From NCBI GenBank assembly GCA_964434165.1, contig CAYSUS010000006.1, positions 65,672 to 129,671 of the forward strand: 64,000 nucleotides of DNA. The letters run 5' to 3'. Source of the stretch: CAYSUS01 sp964434165 (GTDB lineage: Bacteria > Planctomycetota > Planctomycetia > Pirellulales > Thermoguttaceae). Below are positions 9,675 through 19,202 of this stretch, in pieces (the stretch's first letter is position 1; every line of letters begins with the position of its first letter). The notes beneath the pieces are model-generated. The model was not told the DNA's origin. It was given only the letters and a program-made list of their open reading frames with translations, and made no database searches. A program made the translations under genes and the position numbers.

Positions 9675-11033
9675 ATGATCGCCCTCCGCCGCCGCTCGAC
9701 GCAAGCTGCACCGCGATCGCCTGTTGCGCCGATTGCTGGCGCGCGGCCCGACGCGGATCGGCCGTCGGCCACGTACGGCCCCGTGTTCTGGCTGGCGTAC
9801 GTCTCCAACTCGATGTTCTGCGTGGCGCTGGCCCTGCTCTACCGCTACGCCGACTTCGTGACCGCGCTGGGCGGCACCGAGTTTCACCTGGGTTGGATCG
9901 TCGGGGTGGGCATGGTCGGCAGCCTGGCCATGCGCCTGTTCCTCGGAAGCGGCATCGACCGCCGCGGCCCGCGCCTCATCTGGCTCGGATCGCTGACCAC
10001 GTTCGCCACGGTGTGCTTCCTCCACCTCGCGGTCAACCGATACGACGGGCCGGAGATCTACCTGCTGCGGATCGTCTTCTCCTCCGCGGTGGCCGGCGTG
10101 TTCGGGGCCTCGATGACGTTCATCTCCGGGCGCGTGCCGCCGGCGCGGATCGCCGAGATGCTGGGCATGCTCGGCACGTCGGGCTTCATGGGGATGATCG
10201 TCGGCTCGCAGATCGGCGACCTGCTCTGCGGGACGCAAGAGCTAACGCGTTGGCAGATCGATCGGTTGTTCGTGGTCGCCGGCGCGGTGGGCCTTGCCGG
10301 GGCCTGCTTCGCCTGGCTGGCCGTGCGGCGTCTCTCCCCGCCGCCGCGGCGGCGCGCGCCGCCGCCCCTGCGCTGGCTTCTGTGGCGCTATCAGCCGGGC
10401 ACGATCCTCGTCGTGGCTGTCGCGGCCGGGGCGGGTCTCGGCATGCCGCAGACCTTCCTTCGCACCTACGCAGCCGAGCTGAGCGTGCCGCGGATCGGGC
10501 TGTTCTTCACCGCCTACTCGGCCACGGCCGTCGTCACCCGGATCGTGACGCGGCGCTGGGCAGAGCGGATCGGGCTGACGCCCATGGTGCTTCTTGGCCT
10601 GGGCATCTTATCCGGAAGCCAGCTTCTGTTCATCGGCGTGCGCACCGAGTGGATGTTCGTCATCCCGGCCGTTTCCTACGGCCTGGGCCACGCGATCCTC
10701 TTTCCCACCATGGTCGCCACGGCCAGCCAGTCGTTTCCGGGGCGCTACCGGGGGCTGGGAACGATGGTCGCGCTCGGGGCGTTCGATTTCGGCATGCTGC
10801 TGGGCGCGCCGGCCACGGGGGCCCTTCTGCAATACGCCGGCGCGGTGGGACTGCCCCGCTACCCGGCCATGTTCAGGGCCATGAGCGCGATGTTCGGCCT
10901 GGTGGGCCTGTTCTACGCCTTGACGTACCGCCCCGCCTCGCGGCGGCGGCGCCGCCGCCCGCGACTCCCCCACGCGGCGATTCCCCGGCCCAAGCATGCG
11001 GCCGAGGAGCCGGCCGTGGCCACGGCGGGATAG
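9675..11033 (+). CDS. MFS transporter
   Basis: A 452-aa major facilitator superfamily permease. The chosen start is ATG 9675 (MIALRRRSTQ); the reading frame stays open upstream but that part is low-complexity and not membrane-like. About 12 hydrophobic helices follow, with the loop-2 signature region (FLGSGIDRRGPRLIW) between helices 2 and 3 and an Arg-rich central loop (RRLSPPPRRRAPPP) separating the two halves. The C-terminus is a basic Arg-rich tail. The closest family by general appearance is the sugar/drug-type MFS, but the substrate is not predictable. The product sits in the inner membrane. The downstream gap (11034-11210) carries a dispersed repeat, and the next gene is convergent. 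Confidence 0.88.
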   Translation: MIALRRRSTQAAPRSPVAPIAGARPDADRPSATYGPVFWLAYVSNSMFCVALALLYRYADFVTALGGTEFHLGWIVGVGMVGSLAMRLFLGSGIDRRGPRLIWLGSLTTFATVCFLHLAVNRYDGPEIYLLRIVFSSAVAGVFGASMTFISGRVPPARIAEMLGMLGTSGFMGMIVGSQIGDLLCGTQELTRWQIDRLFVVAGAVGLAGACFAWLAVRRLSPPPRRRAPPPLRWLLWRYQPGTILVVAVAAGAGLGMPQTFLRTYAAELSVPRIGLFFTAYSATAVVTRIVTRRWAERIGLTPMVLLGLGILSGSQLLFIGVRTEWMFVIPAVSYGLGHAILFPTMVATASQSFPGRYRGLGTMVALGAFDFGMLLGAPATGALLQYAGAVGLPRYPAMFRAMSAMFGLVGLFYALTYRPASRRRRRRPRLPHAAIPRPKHAAEEPAVATAG

Positions 11034-11035
11034 GT

Positions 11036-11165
11036 GCGAAACACGAAATCCGAATATCGAAACGCGAAGCCAATCCGAAATCCCAATGACCGAAACCGCG
11101 CTGGCCGCGCGCTGGTCGTTTCCGCCATTCGAGCTTCGGTGGTTTGGATTCGTCTCGGATTTCCC
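11036..11165. repeat. Dispersed repeat family B, copy 1 (CGAAATCCGAA-type)
   Basis: An AT-richer patch in the GC-rich background. Its left part contains ACGAAATCCGAATATCGAAA and its right part GGATTCGTCTCGGATTTC, which are roughly inverted. A second copy with the same two ends is at 53611-53758. It lies between two convergent genes. Similar elements are familiar from many planctomycete intergenic regions (general knowledge). Confidence 0.65.
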
Positions 11166-11210
11166 AAGCCGGGCACCTGACGGAGCCCTGGAGCCGGCGC
11201 GCGCAGCAGT

Positions 11211-12524
11211 TCACGCCCGAAAGGGGTCGCGCTCCGGCCGAGAGCGCAGGCCGTTGGCCTCGGCGTCCCCCTCGAACTCCTCGGTGGCCGGGTTGATCGT
11301 TAGGCGCCGCTGGAGGACCCACGCCAGGGCCGCGGCGTGGCTGGCGATGTGCGAGCGCCGCATCACCGTCGAGTTGCACACCGGGGGCTTGCGCGACTTG
11401 ACCGAGTCGAAGAAGTCCCGGGCGTGCGCCGAGACGTCCAGTCCCCGGACCCGCTTCGTGCCCTCGGGCAGCTCCTTGCGCAGCGACTCCGGCTCCACGA
11501 CGATCTCGCCGCTGTCGCCGGTCTCGACCCAGCCCTTCTCGCCCACAAAGCGGACCGGGCAGGTGCCCAGGCGCGTGATGTAGTGCGGGCTGCGGTCGCC
11601 GAAGGGGGTCTTGAGGAAGTCGAGGACCAGCTTCACGCCGCTGGCGTAATGGCACGTGATCTTGTCCTCCGCCGGCTCGTACGTGACGGGCATCGTGTCG
11701 TCCGATCCGCTGGCCCACTGGCACAAGTCCAGGGTGTGGGCGCCCCAGTCCAGCAGCCGGGCGCCGGAGTCGAAGTCCCAGTAGCCGCGCCACCGGCCGG
11801 CCACGTACTGCGCGTTGTACGGCCGCCACGGGGCCGGGCCGAGCCACAGGTTCCAGTCGCACACCTCGGGAGCCGGCGTAGGCTCGGCGGGCAGCCACTC
11901 GTTCTTCAGCTCCGGGTAGTAAACGCTGGCGTGGAGCGTGTGCAGCTTGCCGAGCTTGCCGCGCTGGGCCAGCTCGACGGCCTGCTGGAAGTTCGGCACG
12001 CTCCGCCGCTGCGTCCCGGCCTGAAACACCCGGCCGGTCCGCTTCATCGTGTCGTCGAGCTGCTGGCACTTCTCGATCGTGATCCCGCACGGCTTCTCGC
12101 TGTACACGTCCTTGCCGGCCTCGGCCGCCAGCATCGAGGCCGGGGCGTGCCAGCGGTCGCCCGTAGCGACCAGCACCGCGTCAATGTCCTTGCGGTCGAG
12201 CAGCTCGCGCAGGTCGCGATAGAGAACGCACGCCTGGTTGCCGTAGTGCTTGTCGACCAGATCCTTGCCGGCCTTGCGCCGGCTCGCCTGGACGTCGGCG
12301 ATGGCCACGCACTTCACGTCGGGCAGCTTGAGGATGGCGTTCAGGTCGTACGTGCACCGCGGGCCGATGCCGACCACCCCGAGGACGACCGTCTCGCTCG
12401 GCGGCGCGGCGCCCTCGGCGCCGAGGGCCGTGGAAGCCACGGCCGAGGGCAGCGAGATCGCCGCCGTGGCCGCCAGCGAACGCTTCAGAAACTCCCGCCG
12501 CGTCGAGCCTTGCCGCCTGGTCAT
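11211..12524 (-). CDS. Gfo/Idh/MocA family oxidoreductase, Tat-exported
   Basis: A 437-aa NAD(P)-dependent oxidoreductase of the Gfo/Idh/MocA superfamily, which typically acts on sugars and cyclitols. The start is ATG 12524, giving MTRRQGSTRREFLKRSLAA, a twin-arginine signal ending near ALGAEG; an upstream in-frame extension lacks signal features. A Rossmann motif (VVGVVGIGPRC-like) follows the signal, then the conserved YSEKPCG segment carrying the catalytic-site Lys. GWVETGDSGEIVV and LDVSAHARDFFDSVKSRKP belong to the C-terminal substrate domain. It resembles the second family member in this window (22870-24207) but is too different to be a recent duplicate. Periplasmic or pirellulosome location is inferred from the Tat signal. 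The substrate is unknown. Confidence 0.9.
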   Translation of the reverse strand: MTRRQGSTRREFLKRSLAATAAISLPSAVASTALGAEGAAPPSETVVLGVVGIGPRCTYDLNAILKLPDVKCVAIADVQASRRKAGKDLVDKHYGNQACVLYRDLRELLDRKDIDAVLVATGDRWHAPASMLAAEAGKDVYSEKPCGITIEKCQQLDDTMKRTGRVFQAGTQRRSVPNFQQAVELAQRGKLGKLHTLHASVYYPELKNEWLPAEPTPAPEVCDWNLWLGPAPWRPYNAQYVAGRWRGYWDFDSGARLLDWGAHTLDLCQWASGSDDTMPVTYEPAEDKITCHYASGVKLVLDFLKTPFGDRSPHYITRLGTCPVRFVGEKGWVETGDSGEIVVEPESLRKELPEGTKRVRGLDVSAHARDFFDSVKSRKPPVCNSTVMRRSHIASHAAALAWVLQRRLTINPATEEFEGDAEANGLRSRPERDPFRA

Positions 12525-12764
12525 GATGGATGTCCTGTCGTGATTCGTCTTCCGGTTGCACAGCGCGAGAATCGCGTCCGTCCGCTTCGCCCGCCCACCA
12601 GTTAACAACGCGGCCGTGCCGCGCGTCAAGCAGGGCGGCAGACGACGGCGTGCTTGGGCCAGCGAACCGCCCCGTCGATGGCGCGGCCGTCGCGGAAGCG
12701 GAACCGGGCCCGCACCGCATGGAGCCGGCGGGCGTCGCGGGACAGGGCGTGGCAGGCCTCCGGC

Positions 12765-14849
12765 CTACGTCCTCCGCCGGCGGCAGGCAGAGCCGACGAG
12801 GGCCGCGAGGGCCAGCGCCGCGAGGGCCCAGGTGGAGGGCTCGGGCACGCCGACCGTCAGACGCAGGGCGTCGAAGCCGGCGCCTTGATGGATCGACGCC
12901 TCCCAGCGCAGGGCGGGGGTGGTCAGAACCGCATCGTCGAAGTCGAAGGCGATGTGGTCCAGGGCGTCCGCGTTGATGCCTCCGGTGGCCGTGAGCACGT
13001 CGAACACGTCGCCCAGCGCCGGCTGGAAGCCCAGGAGGTCCACGTCCACGATCGCGCCCGGCTCGAACACCGCGGCGTCGTCCACGTTGACCTGGTCGTA
13101 GCCGTCTTGGGCGCCAGGCGCGTTGCCGGCGATCTCCACCCACAGCGTGCCGGCCTGCGCGTACGGCCCGGCCACGGCCAGCGAGCCGGGCGAGTTGCCG
13201 GCCGAGAGCGTGCCGGCCGCTTCGACCGCCACTCCGCCTTCTAGCGAGTGCTGAACGAGCAGCGTGCCCTCGGCCACGGCCGTTGCGCCAGTGTAGGCCT
13301 GATCGGCGGTCAGGGTGAGCGTCCCGGCGCCGATCTTCCTGAGCGACCCGCTGCCGCTGAGCGAGCCGGAGAACGTCGTGTCCTGGCCGTTGTTGCCCAC
13401 CGAGAGCTGGCCGGTGAAGTTCGTGATGCCTGCCCCGTTCCCTTTGAGGCCGCCGAGGACCACGTCGAGGCCGCCAAGGTCGAGCGTGCCGTTGACCTCG
13501 CCGATGCCGGTGGCGTCGAAGGTGCTCTGCGCGAGGGCGTCGCCATGGTTGAGCACGATCGTGCCTGCGTTGCTCGTGCCCGGCGCCCAGGCGAACACGG
13601 TGTCGCCGGTGTGGGTGCCGGCCGAGCCGAGGAACAGCTTGCCGCTGTCGGACTTCACCAGCCGTCCGGGGCCGGAGAGGGGGCCGCCGAGGGTGACGTC
13701 CTTGACCCAGCCCGCGTAGATGACGCCGTCGCCCGATTCGAGCAGCACGCCGCGATTGGCGTTGAGGACGAGGGCGGAGTTGTTGTTCTGGAGCACGCCG
13801 CCGTTCTTGAGGACGATGTTGTCCGCAGCGACCGAGCCGGGCACGGCGCCCAGGTATGCGTCGTTGGCTACGCGGAGGTGACCGTTATCGATGACGGTCC
13901 CGCCCGTGTAGGTGTTCGCGCCGGCGAACACCTGGACGTCGGAGTTCTTGCTGTTGGAGTCCTTGATCGCGACCTGGATGTCGCCCTCGATCGTGCCGCC
14001 GAAGGCCCGCGTGCCCGAGCCGAGCAGGTTCAGCGTGAGCGTGCTGGTCGTGCCGCCGGTGTTGACGATGCTGCCGCCGTCGGCCCCGCCGCCGGTGAGC
14101 CAGCGCACGGTCTGGTTGGTGCCGCCCAGGTCGAGCGACGCGCCGGCCGCGTCGGCCAGGTGCACGTTGGTGCCGACGGGCAGACGGTCGTCGCCGCCAT
14201 CGAGCTCGAGCGTGCCGCCATGGATGGTCGTGGAGCCCGTGTAGGTATGGCTTGCCGTGGGGGCGAGCGTGGCCGTGCCGTCGCCCTCCTTGACCAGGCT
14301 GCCGGTTCCTTCGATCACGCCCGCGGAGTATCCCCCGCTGTGGACGAACGCGCCGAGTTCAATATCGCCCGGGTTGGCGGCCGACCCGAGCGTGAGCGTG
14401 AAGCCGTTCAGGTCCACGTGCCCGCCGAAGCTCAGCGTGGCGCCCGCCGCGGCGCTCCACGTCGCATTATCCCTGAGCGTGTATTGCCCCGCCGCGCCGT
14501 TGCGCTGCACGGTGAACGCTCCTTCCTCGACCGTCATCGACGCGATGCCGAAGTCGTTGCCCAGGTCCACGAAGTAGCTCAGGCCCGCCGCGTCGGTCCC
14601 GGCCGAGAGCACCATGCTGGGCTCGTCGCCGCCGGCCAGGGTGTTCCATACGCCCGTGGAGGACGTGCCGGCCGCATCGGCGCTCCAGAAAGCCTGGCCC
14701 ATCGCATAGTGGGTTCCGTCCACGACGCCGCTTCCCGCCGTGGCTCCGTTGGCGTCGAGGTACAGCGTCACCGGTGCGGCCGGAGCGAGCGAGGCCGCGG
14801 ACAGGAGGGTTGCCATAACGACAGCCGGAATCGGGACTCGGCGGAGCAT
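12765..14849 (-). CDS. Autotransporter-repeat PEP-CTERM surface protein
   Basis: A 694-aa secreted protein. It starts at ATG 14849 with a signal peptide (MLRRVPIPAVVMATLLSAAS, cleaved near APAAPV). The body is Gly/Thr/Leu-rich beta-strand repeats of the autotransporter-associated (PATR) type; several begin TYTGxTxI or AYTGATAV followed by GTL (about residues 205, 315 and 510). The end of the repeat region (GTLSAGNSPGS, then an LGDVFDVLTA-like segment) is the usual close of such proteins. The C-terminus VPEPSTWALAALALAAL followed by CRRRRT is a PEP-CTERM sorting tag: PEP box, membrane helix and Arg cluster. There is no beta-barrel translocator. Surface attachment through an exosortase is expected; no exosortase is in the window. 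Confidence 0.9.
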   Translation of the reverse strand: MLRRVPIPAVVMATLLSAASLAPAAPVTLYLDANGATAGSGVVDGTHYAMGQAFWSADAAGTSSTGVWNTLAGGDEPSMVLSAGTDAAGLSYFVDLGNDFGIASMTVEEGAFTVQRNGAAGQYTLRDNATWSAAAGATLSFGGHVDLNGFTLTLGSAANPGDIELGAFVHSGGYSAGVIEGTGSLVKEGDGTATLAPTASHTYTGSTTIHGGTLELDGGDDRLPVGTNVHLADAAGASLDLGGTNQTVRWLTGGGADGGSIVNTGGTTSTLTLNLLGSGTRAFGGTIEGDIQVAIKDSNSKNSDVQVFAGANTYTGGTVIDNGHLRVANDAYLGAVPGSVAADNIVLKNGGVLQNNNSALVLNANRGVLLESGDGVIYAGWVKDVTLGGPLSGPGRLVKSDSGKLFLGSAGTHTGDTVFAWAPGTSNAGTIVLNHGDALAQSTFDATGIGEVNGTLDLGGLDVVLGGLKGNGAGITNFTGQLSVGNNGQDTTFSGSLSGSGSLRKIGAGTLTLTADQAYTGATAVAEGTLLVQHSLEGGVAVEAAGTLSAGNSPGSLAVAGPYAQAGTLWVEIAGNAPGAQDGYDQVNVDDAAVFEPGAIVDVDLLGFQPALGDVFDVLTATGGINADALDHIAFDFDDAVLTTPALRWEASIHQGAGFDALRLTVGVPEPSTWALAALALAALVGSACRRRRT

Positions 14850-15165
14850 GATCAAGCGAGGGCCTTTCAGGTTCGCGGCGGCTGGGGCGCGGCGCGGGAG
14901 GGTTCGCGCGCCGCGACCGCCACCTTGGCAGGTTGGATGGCCGCCCGCCCACCAGCGGCGAGACGGCCAGCCGTGAGCGGAAGGTGGAGATCGGAACGGA
15001 TTCCAGTCTAATCCGCCCGCACCTTCCATCTAGAGGTGGACACCCCAAATCGGCAGGCCGTTCCGGAAATGCGGGAGTTGCGGTGGGGCGAACCTCCCCC
15101 AATGGTTCCTTGGCACTCCGTCACAAGCGGGAGACCGCGGCGCTTGACGCTGTTCAACTTCCTTA

Positions 15166-15510
15166 TCAATCCGTGAACACCTCGGCCACGGAAGGCTTGA
15201 AGCCGGGCAGCAGGTCCCCGGGCGTGAGAGTCTCTCGCGAAGTCGACCTGCGGGAGACGAACCACCTCGTACGGGCGGCCGTGCGATCCGTTGACACAGG
15301 CCGTTTGCCCCTGGCGGCCCTCGGTGATGTAGAACACCTTGCTTCCGTGTGGCCCGACCTTGATCGAGTCCCGCACGATCCGGTCCTTGGGGTGCGGCCG
15401 GGTCAGCAGGGTCTCCGTGAGGACGCGCTGCGCGGCACACACGCCGGTCCGCCCCGCCCAGAGGGCCAAGGCGGCCAGGAAGCCCGCCGTCAGGCCCCGA
15501 TCGATCCTTT
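15166..15510 (-). pseudogene. Chimeric remnant: WD40-like (PD40) fragment joined to a Uma2 C-terminal fragment
   Basis: Two degraded pieces sit end to end on the minus strand. About 15235-15510 encodes a signal-like helix (LTAGFLAALALWAG) and then a piece reading IKVGPHGSKVFYITEGRQG and TACVNGSHGRPYEVV, resembling one blade of PD40/WD40-like repeat proteins. No start codon fits, and a stop precedes it. With a one-base shift the frame continues as RETLTPGDLLPGFKPSVAEV, ending FTD and stop (15166-15237). That matches the tail of the intact Uma2 gene next door (ETLTAEDLLPGFALAVKDV). A further short remnant, SIPELRKEANDMACAK and stop, lies just upstream (about 15515-15575). The region is best read as decayed genes. 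The remainder of 14850-15165 shows nothing recognisable. Confidence 0.5.
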
Positions 15511-15587
15511 CTCACTTCGCGCATGCCATGTCGTTGGCCTCCTTGCGAAGCTCCGGGATCGAAAACGCCGCACGATGCTTGCTCCTC

Positions 15588-15697
15588 CCTCGTTCCCACG
15601 CTCGGCGTGGGGACGCCCGTGAGGACGCTCCGCGTCCGGGGAGTCGACGCAGAGCGTCAGGCCAACAAGTTCCCCCGCAGCGCATGAGAACCAGGGT
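15588..15697. repeat. Dispersed repeat family A, copy 1 (GACGCTC/GAGCGTC type)
   Basis: Nested palindromic units: CGTTCCCACGCTCGGCGTGG, then GACGCTCCGCGTC, then GACGCAGAGCGTC, then CGCATGAGAACCAG. The inner and outer units are inverted relative to each other. It ends 4 bp before the stop of the Uma2 gene. Other copies are at 16360, 26921 and 57725. Confidence 0.8.
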
Positions 15698-15700
15698 GCG

Positions 15701-16255
15701 TCACTTCCCGAACACATCCTTCACCGCAAGCGCGAAGCCTGGAAGGAGGTCTTCGGCGGTGAGCGTCTCGTCCTCGCCTAGCGCCACGATGTCCTGCCGG
15801 CTGCGATAGACGGTCACCATGCGCGTCTTCGGATCAACCACCCAGACCGCGACGCAACCCGAATCGAGCCAGTCGAATACCTTCGATTGGACCTCGCTGG
15901 AACGATCGTTCGGCGAGACTCCCTCCACGGCCAGGTCGGGAGCGCCGTCGAAGTAGGTCATAGGCGGTTCCTCGCCGATCCGGTCTGCCCGGACGAAGGC
16001 CGTGTCCGGCGCACGGACCGTATCAGGGTTGCGGCGGATCAGAAAGCCGGGATCGCCCCCGACCACGGCGCCTAGCCCGCGCTGGCTGGCGAACACGTCC
16101 AAGGCAGTTCCAATCTTCTGCGCCGCGCGGCCGTGTCCGAATCCCGCAGGACTCATCATGACAAGCTCCCCGCGCACCAATTCACAGGGTCCGAGGCCTT
16201 CGGCCTCGAACAACTGCTCGGCGGTGGTTATTTGGGTGCGATCGACGGGGGCCAT
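15701..16255 (-). CDS. Uma2 family endonuclease-fold protein (DUF820)
   Basis: A 184-aa protein of the Uma2/DUF820 family, which has a PD-(D/E)XK restriction-nuclease-like fold; its biological role is unsettled. Visible family features are the N-terminal YDELP-like region (TAEQLFEAEG), ELVRGELVMMSPAG, the VRAPDTAFV strand holding an acidic residue, and PDLAVEGVSPNDR with the second acidic residue. The C-terminus is ETLTAEDLLPGFALAVKDVF. Length is normal. In the usual family core (VEVxSPSD) a Val precedes the Ser; here it is EGVSPND, still compatible with metal binding. The gene is bracketed by two copies of the family A repeat and has a fragment of a relative just downstream. Uma2 genes are often present in many copies in planctomycete and cyanobacterial genomes. 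Confidence 0.88.
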   Translation of the reverse strand: MAPVDRTQITTAEQLFEAEGLGPCELVRGELVMMSPAGFGHGRAAQKIGTALDVFASQRGLGAVVGGDPGFLIRRNPDTVRAPDTAFVRADRIGEEPPMTYFDGAPDLAVEGVSPNDRSSEVQSKVFDWLDSGCVAVWVVDPKTRMVTVYRSRQDIVALGEDETLTAEDLLPGFALAVKDVFGK

Positions 16256-16359
16256 GGCGTGGTTCCCTATGACAGACGTTACGGCTGTCCTTCACATCAC
16301 GTGCCAGTCTAGACCCGGCAGCACCAGGACGCAATGCGTGTCGGGTGCAGTAGTCACTT

Positions 16360-16436
16360 CCCGCGTTCCGCCGTTGCGCGGGGCGACGCAGCGCGTCAAG
16401 GCGGCCGGTTTCCACGCGGAGCATGGGAACCAGGGT
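16360..16436. repeat. Dispersed repeat family A, copy 2 (partial)
   Basis: Contains CGACGCAGCGCGTCAA and TTTCCACGCGGAGCATGGGA followed by ACCAGGG, matching one half of copy 1. It lies upstream of the Uma2 start (16255), so the Uma2 gene is flanked on both sides by this repeat. Confidence 0.7.
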
Positions 16437-16453
16437 GTCGCCGCCAATTGGTC

Positions 16454-19144
16454 CTACCGCTTCTCCGGCGACGTCGTCACCAGCACGTGGTTCCCGAAGT
16501 ACTTGCGGGCCGCGGCCACGACGTCGTCGAGCGTCACGGCGCGAATGCGGCTCTCGAACGACTTGTCGTACTGGTAGCCCAGCCCGTACAGCTCGTCCAG
16601 GGCCGCCTGCTGGGCCTGCGCGGCGATCGTCGTGTTCTCCTGGGCATGAAGCGCGGCGATCATGTCGATCGCGCGGCGGAACTCCTCCTCGGAGATCTTG
16701 CCCTCCTTGGCCCGGGCGACGTTCTTCTGAACGCGGCCGATGACCTCGTCGATCGCGTCCGGGCGGGTCTGCGAGAGCACGGCGAAGAAGCCCGGCGCGG
16801 GCCCGGTGACCTGGAAGGCGTGGACGAAATAGACCAGCCCCTCGCCGCGGAGCTCGTTGTGCAGCCAGCCGCCGGGATAGCTGTAGCCCGAGAGGATCGC
16901 GTCGAGCACGGTCATCGCCGCGTGGTCCTCCTTGTCGAGGATGCTCGGCCCGCTATAGCCTAAAAGGACCACGCCCGTCTGCTTGGCCGTCTGCTTGTGG
17001 CGGACCACGTCCTCCGGGATGGCGTTGGGCCGTTTGAAGGAGATCGGCTCGGCCCGGCGGGGCTCAAGGCCGCCGAAATGCTCCTCGACGGTCCGCAGGG
17101 CCTCGTCCGGATCGACGTCGCCGAAAACCGTCACCAGCATGCTGCCCGGCACGAAGAACTCGGCGTGATACTTGCGCAGGTCGTCGGCCGTGAGCGGCTC
17201 GACGGTCTCCATCTTACCGCCGCGGATGATGCGGTAGGGTGAGCCCTCGGGCAGGTTGTCGTAGAACAGCTCGAAGGCCTCCTGCTGCGGATCGGCCTGG
17301 CGCCGCGCGATGGCCCCCAGGGCCAGCTTCTTGACCTGCTCGAACTCCGCCTCGGGGAACGTGGGCCGCGTGAAGCACTCGGCCAGCACGGCCGCCGCGC
17401 GGGGGAAGTCTTCGCGCAGCACCGTGGCGCTGGCGAAGATGGTATTGCGCCCGGCCGTGGTGGAGAACTGCCCGCCGATCGAGTCGAAGTACTCGGCGAT
17501 CTGCGCGGCGGAGAGGCGCGCCGTGCCTTTGTCGAGCATGTCGGCCACCAGCGCCGCCCGGCCGGCCGTGGCGGGAGTATCGACCAGCGACCCTCCGAGC
17601 GCGTACGCCTGCATGTTGACCATAGGCCGGTGCGCGTGGCGCTTCACGAGCACGCGGAGGCCGTTGGGCAGCTTCACGAGGCGGATTTCGCCTTCGGCCC
17701 CGCGCGCCGCTTCGGCGGCCGGCCTGGGCGCCCCGCCCGGCGGAGCGATGATCACGCGATTGAGCCGCTCGGGCGCGAAGTAACGCCGGGCCACGTCGCG
17801 GACCTGCTCGGCGGTGACCTTCGCGATCCCCTCGACGTAACGCTTGTCGAACAGCGGGTCGCCCGCCGACAGGTAGTTGCGGCCCAGGCTGTCGGCCATG
17901 TCCTGCACGGTCTGCTGGCCGAACACCAGCTCGGCGGCCTTCTGCTTCTTGGCCTTGGCCAATTCGGCGGGCGAGACGAGCTCGTCGCGGAGCCGGTACA
18001 CCTGGCGGAGGATCTCCTCCTCGGCTTCCTGCCAGGTCCGGGGCGGGGCGGCAACGATCACGCCGAACCACCCGTCCACGTAATGGGGCGTGTAGCTCGC
18101 CGTGTTGACCGAAAGCACCACCCCGCGCTCGTACTTCAGACGCCGCACCAGGCGCGAGCTGTCGCCCTCGCCGAGGACGTACGCCGCCACGTCCAGGGCG
18201 AAAAGATCGGGATGCGAAAGCTCGACCGTGGGCCAGGCGTAGATCATGTCATAGGTGGCCCCTTCCATCTCGCGGACCGCCTCGCGGGGTGCAAGCTGCG
18301 CGGGTTCCTCCTCCATGGCCACGTAGGTCTCGGCCCCGCGGGGCGTGCCGGCCCAGTGGCGCGCGACCGCGTCGAGGATCTTCGCCGTGTCCACGTCGCC
18401 CACCACGACGAAGACCTGGTTGTTCGGCACGTAGCGCTCGCGGTAGAAGTCGATGATCGTCTGGTTCGTGGTCTGGTTGAGCACGTCGAGGTAGCCGATC
18501 GTGGGATGGCGCGCGGGGTGCCGGGTGTACACCGTCTGGCCGAGCATCTTCCAGAGCACGCGGCGGCGGTCCACCTCGCCGTCGGCCAGCTCGCGGCGTA
18601 CGACCTTCAGCTCCCGCTCGAACTCGCTCGGCTCGAACGTGATGTGCTGCATCGAGTCGGCGATCAGGTCCACGGCCGTGAGCACGTCCTTGGCCGGGCA
18701 GTCGATGTAGTAGGCCGTCATGTCGCTGGAGGTGAAGGCGTTGGTCGCCCCGCCGAAGCGGTCGATGATCGCTTCGATTTCCTTCTCCGTGCGGTTCCTG
18801 GTGGTGCCGCCGGCCACCACGTGCTCCAGCACGTGGCTCAGGCCCGCCCCCAGGTGGCGGCCCTCGAACGCGCTTCCCGTGTTGTTCACGTAGCACCGCA
18901 CCGTGGCCACGGGGGCCACGCGGTTCTCCTGGACGATCACGGTCAGGCCGTTGGATAGCTTGGCCAGGGTCACGGCGTCGGGCAGCCGGCGGACGCTCAC
19001 GTAGCGCGGCAACTCGCCCGGGGGGGGATCCGAGGGCTTAGGCTGGGGCGGGGCTTCGGCAAGGGCGCCCCCCACGAGAACCAGAAAGGCGCCGAGGGCG
19101 GCGGCGAAACGGGGAATCGGGCGGGACGAGCCGGGGTCAGCCAT
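16454..19144 (-). CDS. Exported M16 zinc peptidase, two-domain
   Basis: An 896-aa insulinase/PqqL-type metallopeptidase. The start is ATG 19144 because AAGGA lies 8 bases before it; upstream TTG/ATG options lack this. A signal peptide follows (PRFAAALGAFLVLVGGALA). The N-terminal M16 domain carries the inverted zinc motif HVLEH (H104, E107, H108), with the third ligand in the RRELADGEVD helix. The C-terminal half (from about residue 480, KLPNGLRVLVKRHA) is a second M16 domain without HxxEH, as expected for the inactive clam-shell partner. Domain order and length match periplasmic two-domain M16 proteins. It probably degrades peptides in the periplasm. The next gene is divergent across a 377-bp gap. 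Confidence 0.93.
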   Translation of the reverse strand: MADPGSSRPIPRFAAALGAFLVLVGGALAEAPPQPKPSDPPPGELPRYVSVRRLPDAVTLAKLSNGLTVIVQENRVAPVATVRCYVNNTGSAFEGRHLGAGLSHVLEHVVAGGTTRNRTEKEIEAIIDRFGGATNAFTSSDMTAYYIDCPAKDVLTAVDLIADSMQHITFEPSEFERELKVVRRELADGEVDRRRVLWKMLGQTVYTRHPARHPTIGYLDVLNQTTNQTIIDFYRERYVPNNQVFVVVGDVDTAKILDAVARHWAGTPRGAETYVAMEEEPAQLAPREAVREMEGATYDMIYAWPTVELSHPDLFALDVAAYVLGEGDSSRLVRRLKYERGVVLSVNTASYTPHYVDGWFGVIVAAPPRTWQEAEEEILRQVYRLRDELVSPAELAKAKKQKAAELVFGQQTVQDMADSLGRNYLSAGDPLFDKRYVEGIAKVTAEQVRDVARRYFAPERLNRVIIAPPGGAPRPAAEAARGAEGEIRLVKLPNGLRVLVKRHAHRPMVNMQAYALGGSLVDTPATAGRAALVADMLDKGTARLSAAQIAEYFDSIGGQFSTTAGRNTIFASATVLREDFPRAAAVLAECFTRPTFPEAEFEQVKKLALGAIARRQADPQQEAFELFYDNLPEGSPYRIIRGGKMETVEPLTADDLRKYHAEFFVPGSMLVTVFGDVDPDEALRTVEEHFGGLEPRRAEPISFKRPNAIPEDVVRHKQTAKQTGVVLLGYSGPSILDKEDHAAMTVLDAILSGYSYPGGWLHNELRGEGLVYFVHAFQVTGPAPGFFAVLSQTRPDAIDEVIGRVQKNVARAKEGKISEEEFRRAIDMIAALHAQENTTIAAQAQQAALDELYGLGYQYDKSFESRIRAVTLDDVVAAARKYFGNHVLVTTSPEKR

Positions 19145-19202
19145 CCAGTGCATCCTTCGCAAGGGGGAGTGAATCGCGTGATTGGCGTTACATGCTACGC
19201 AC

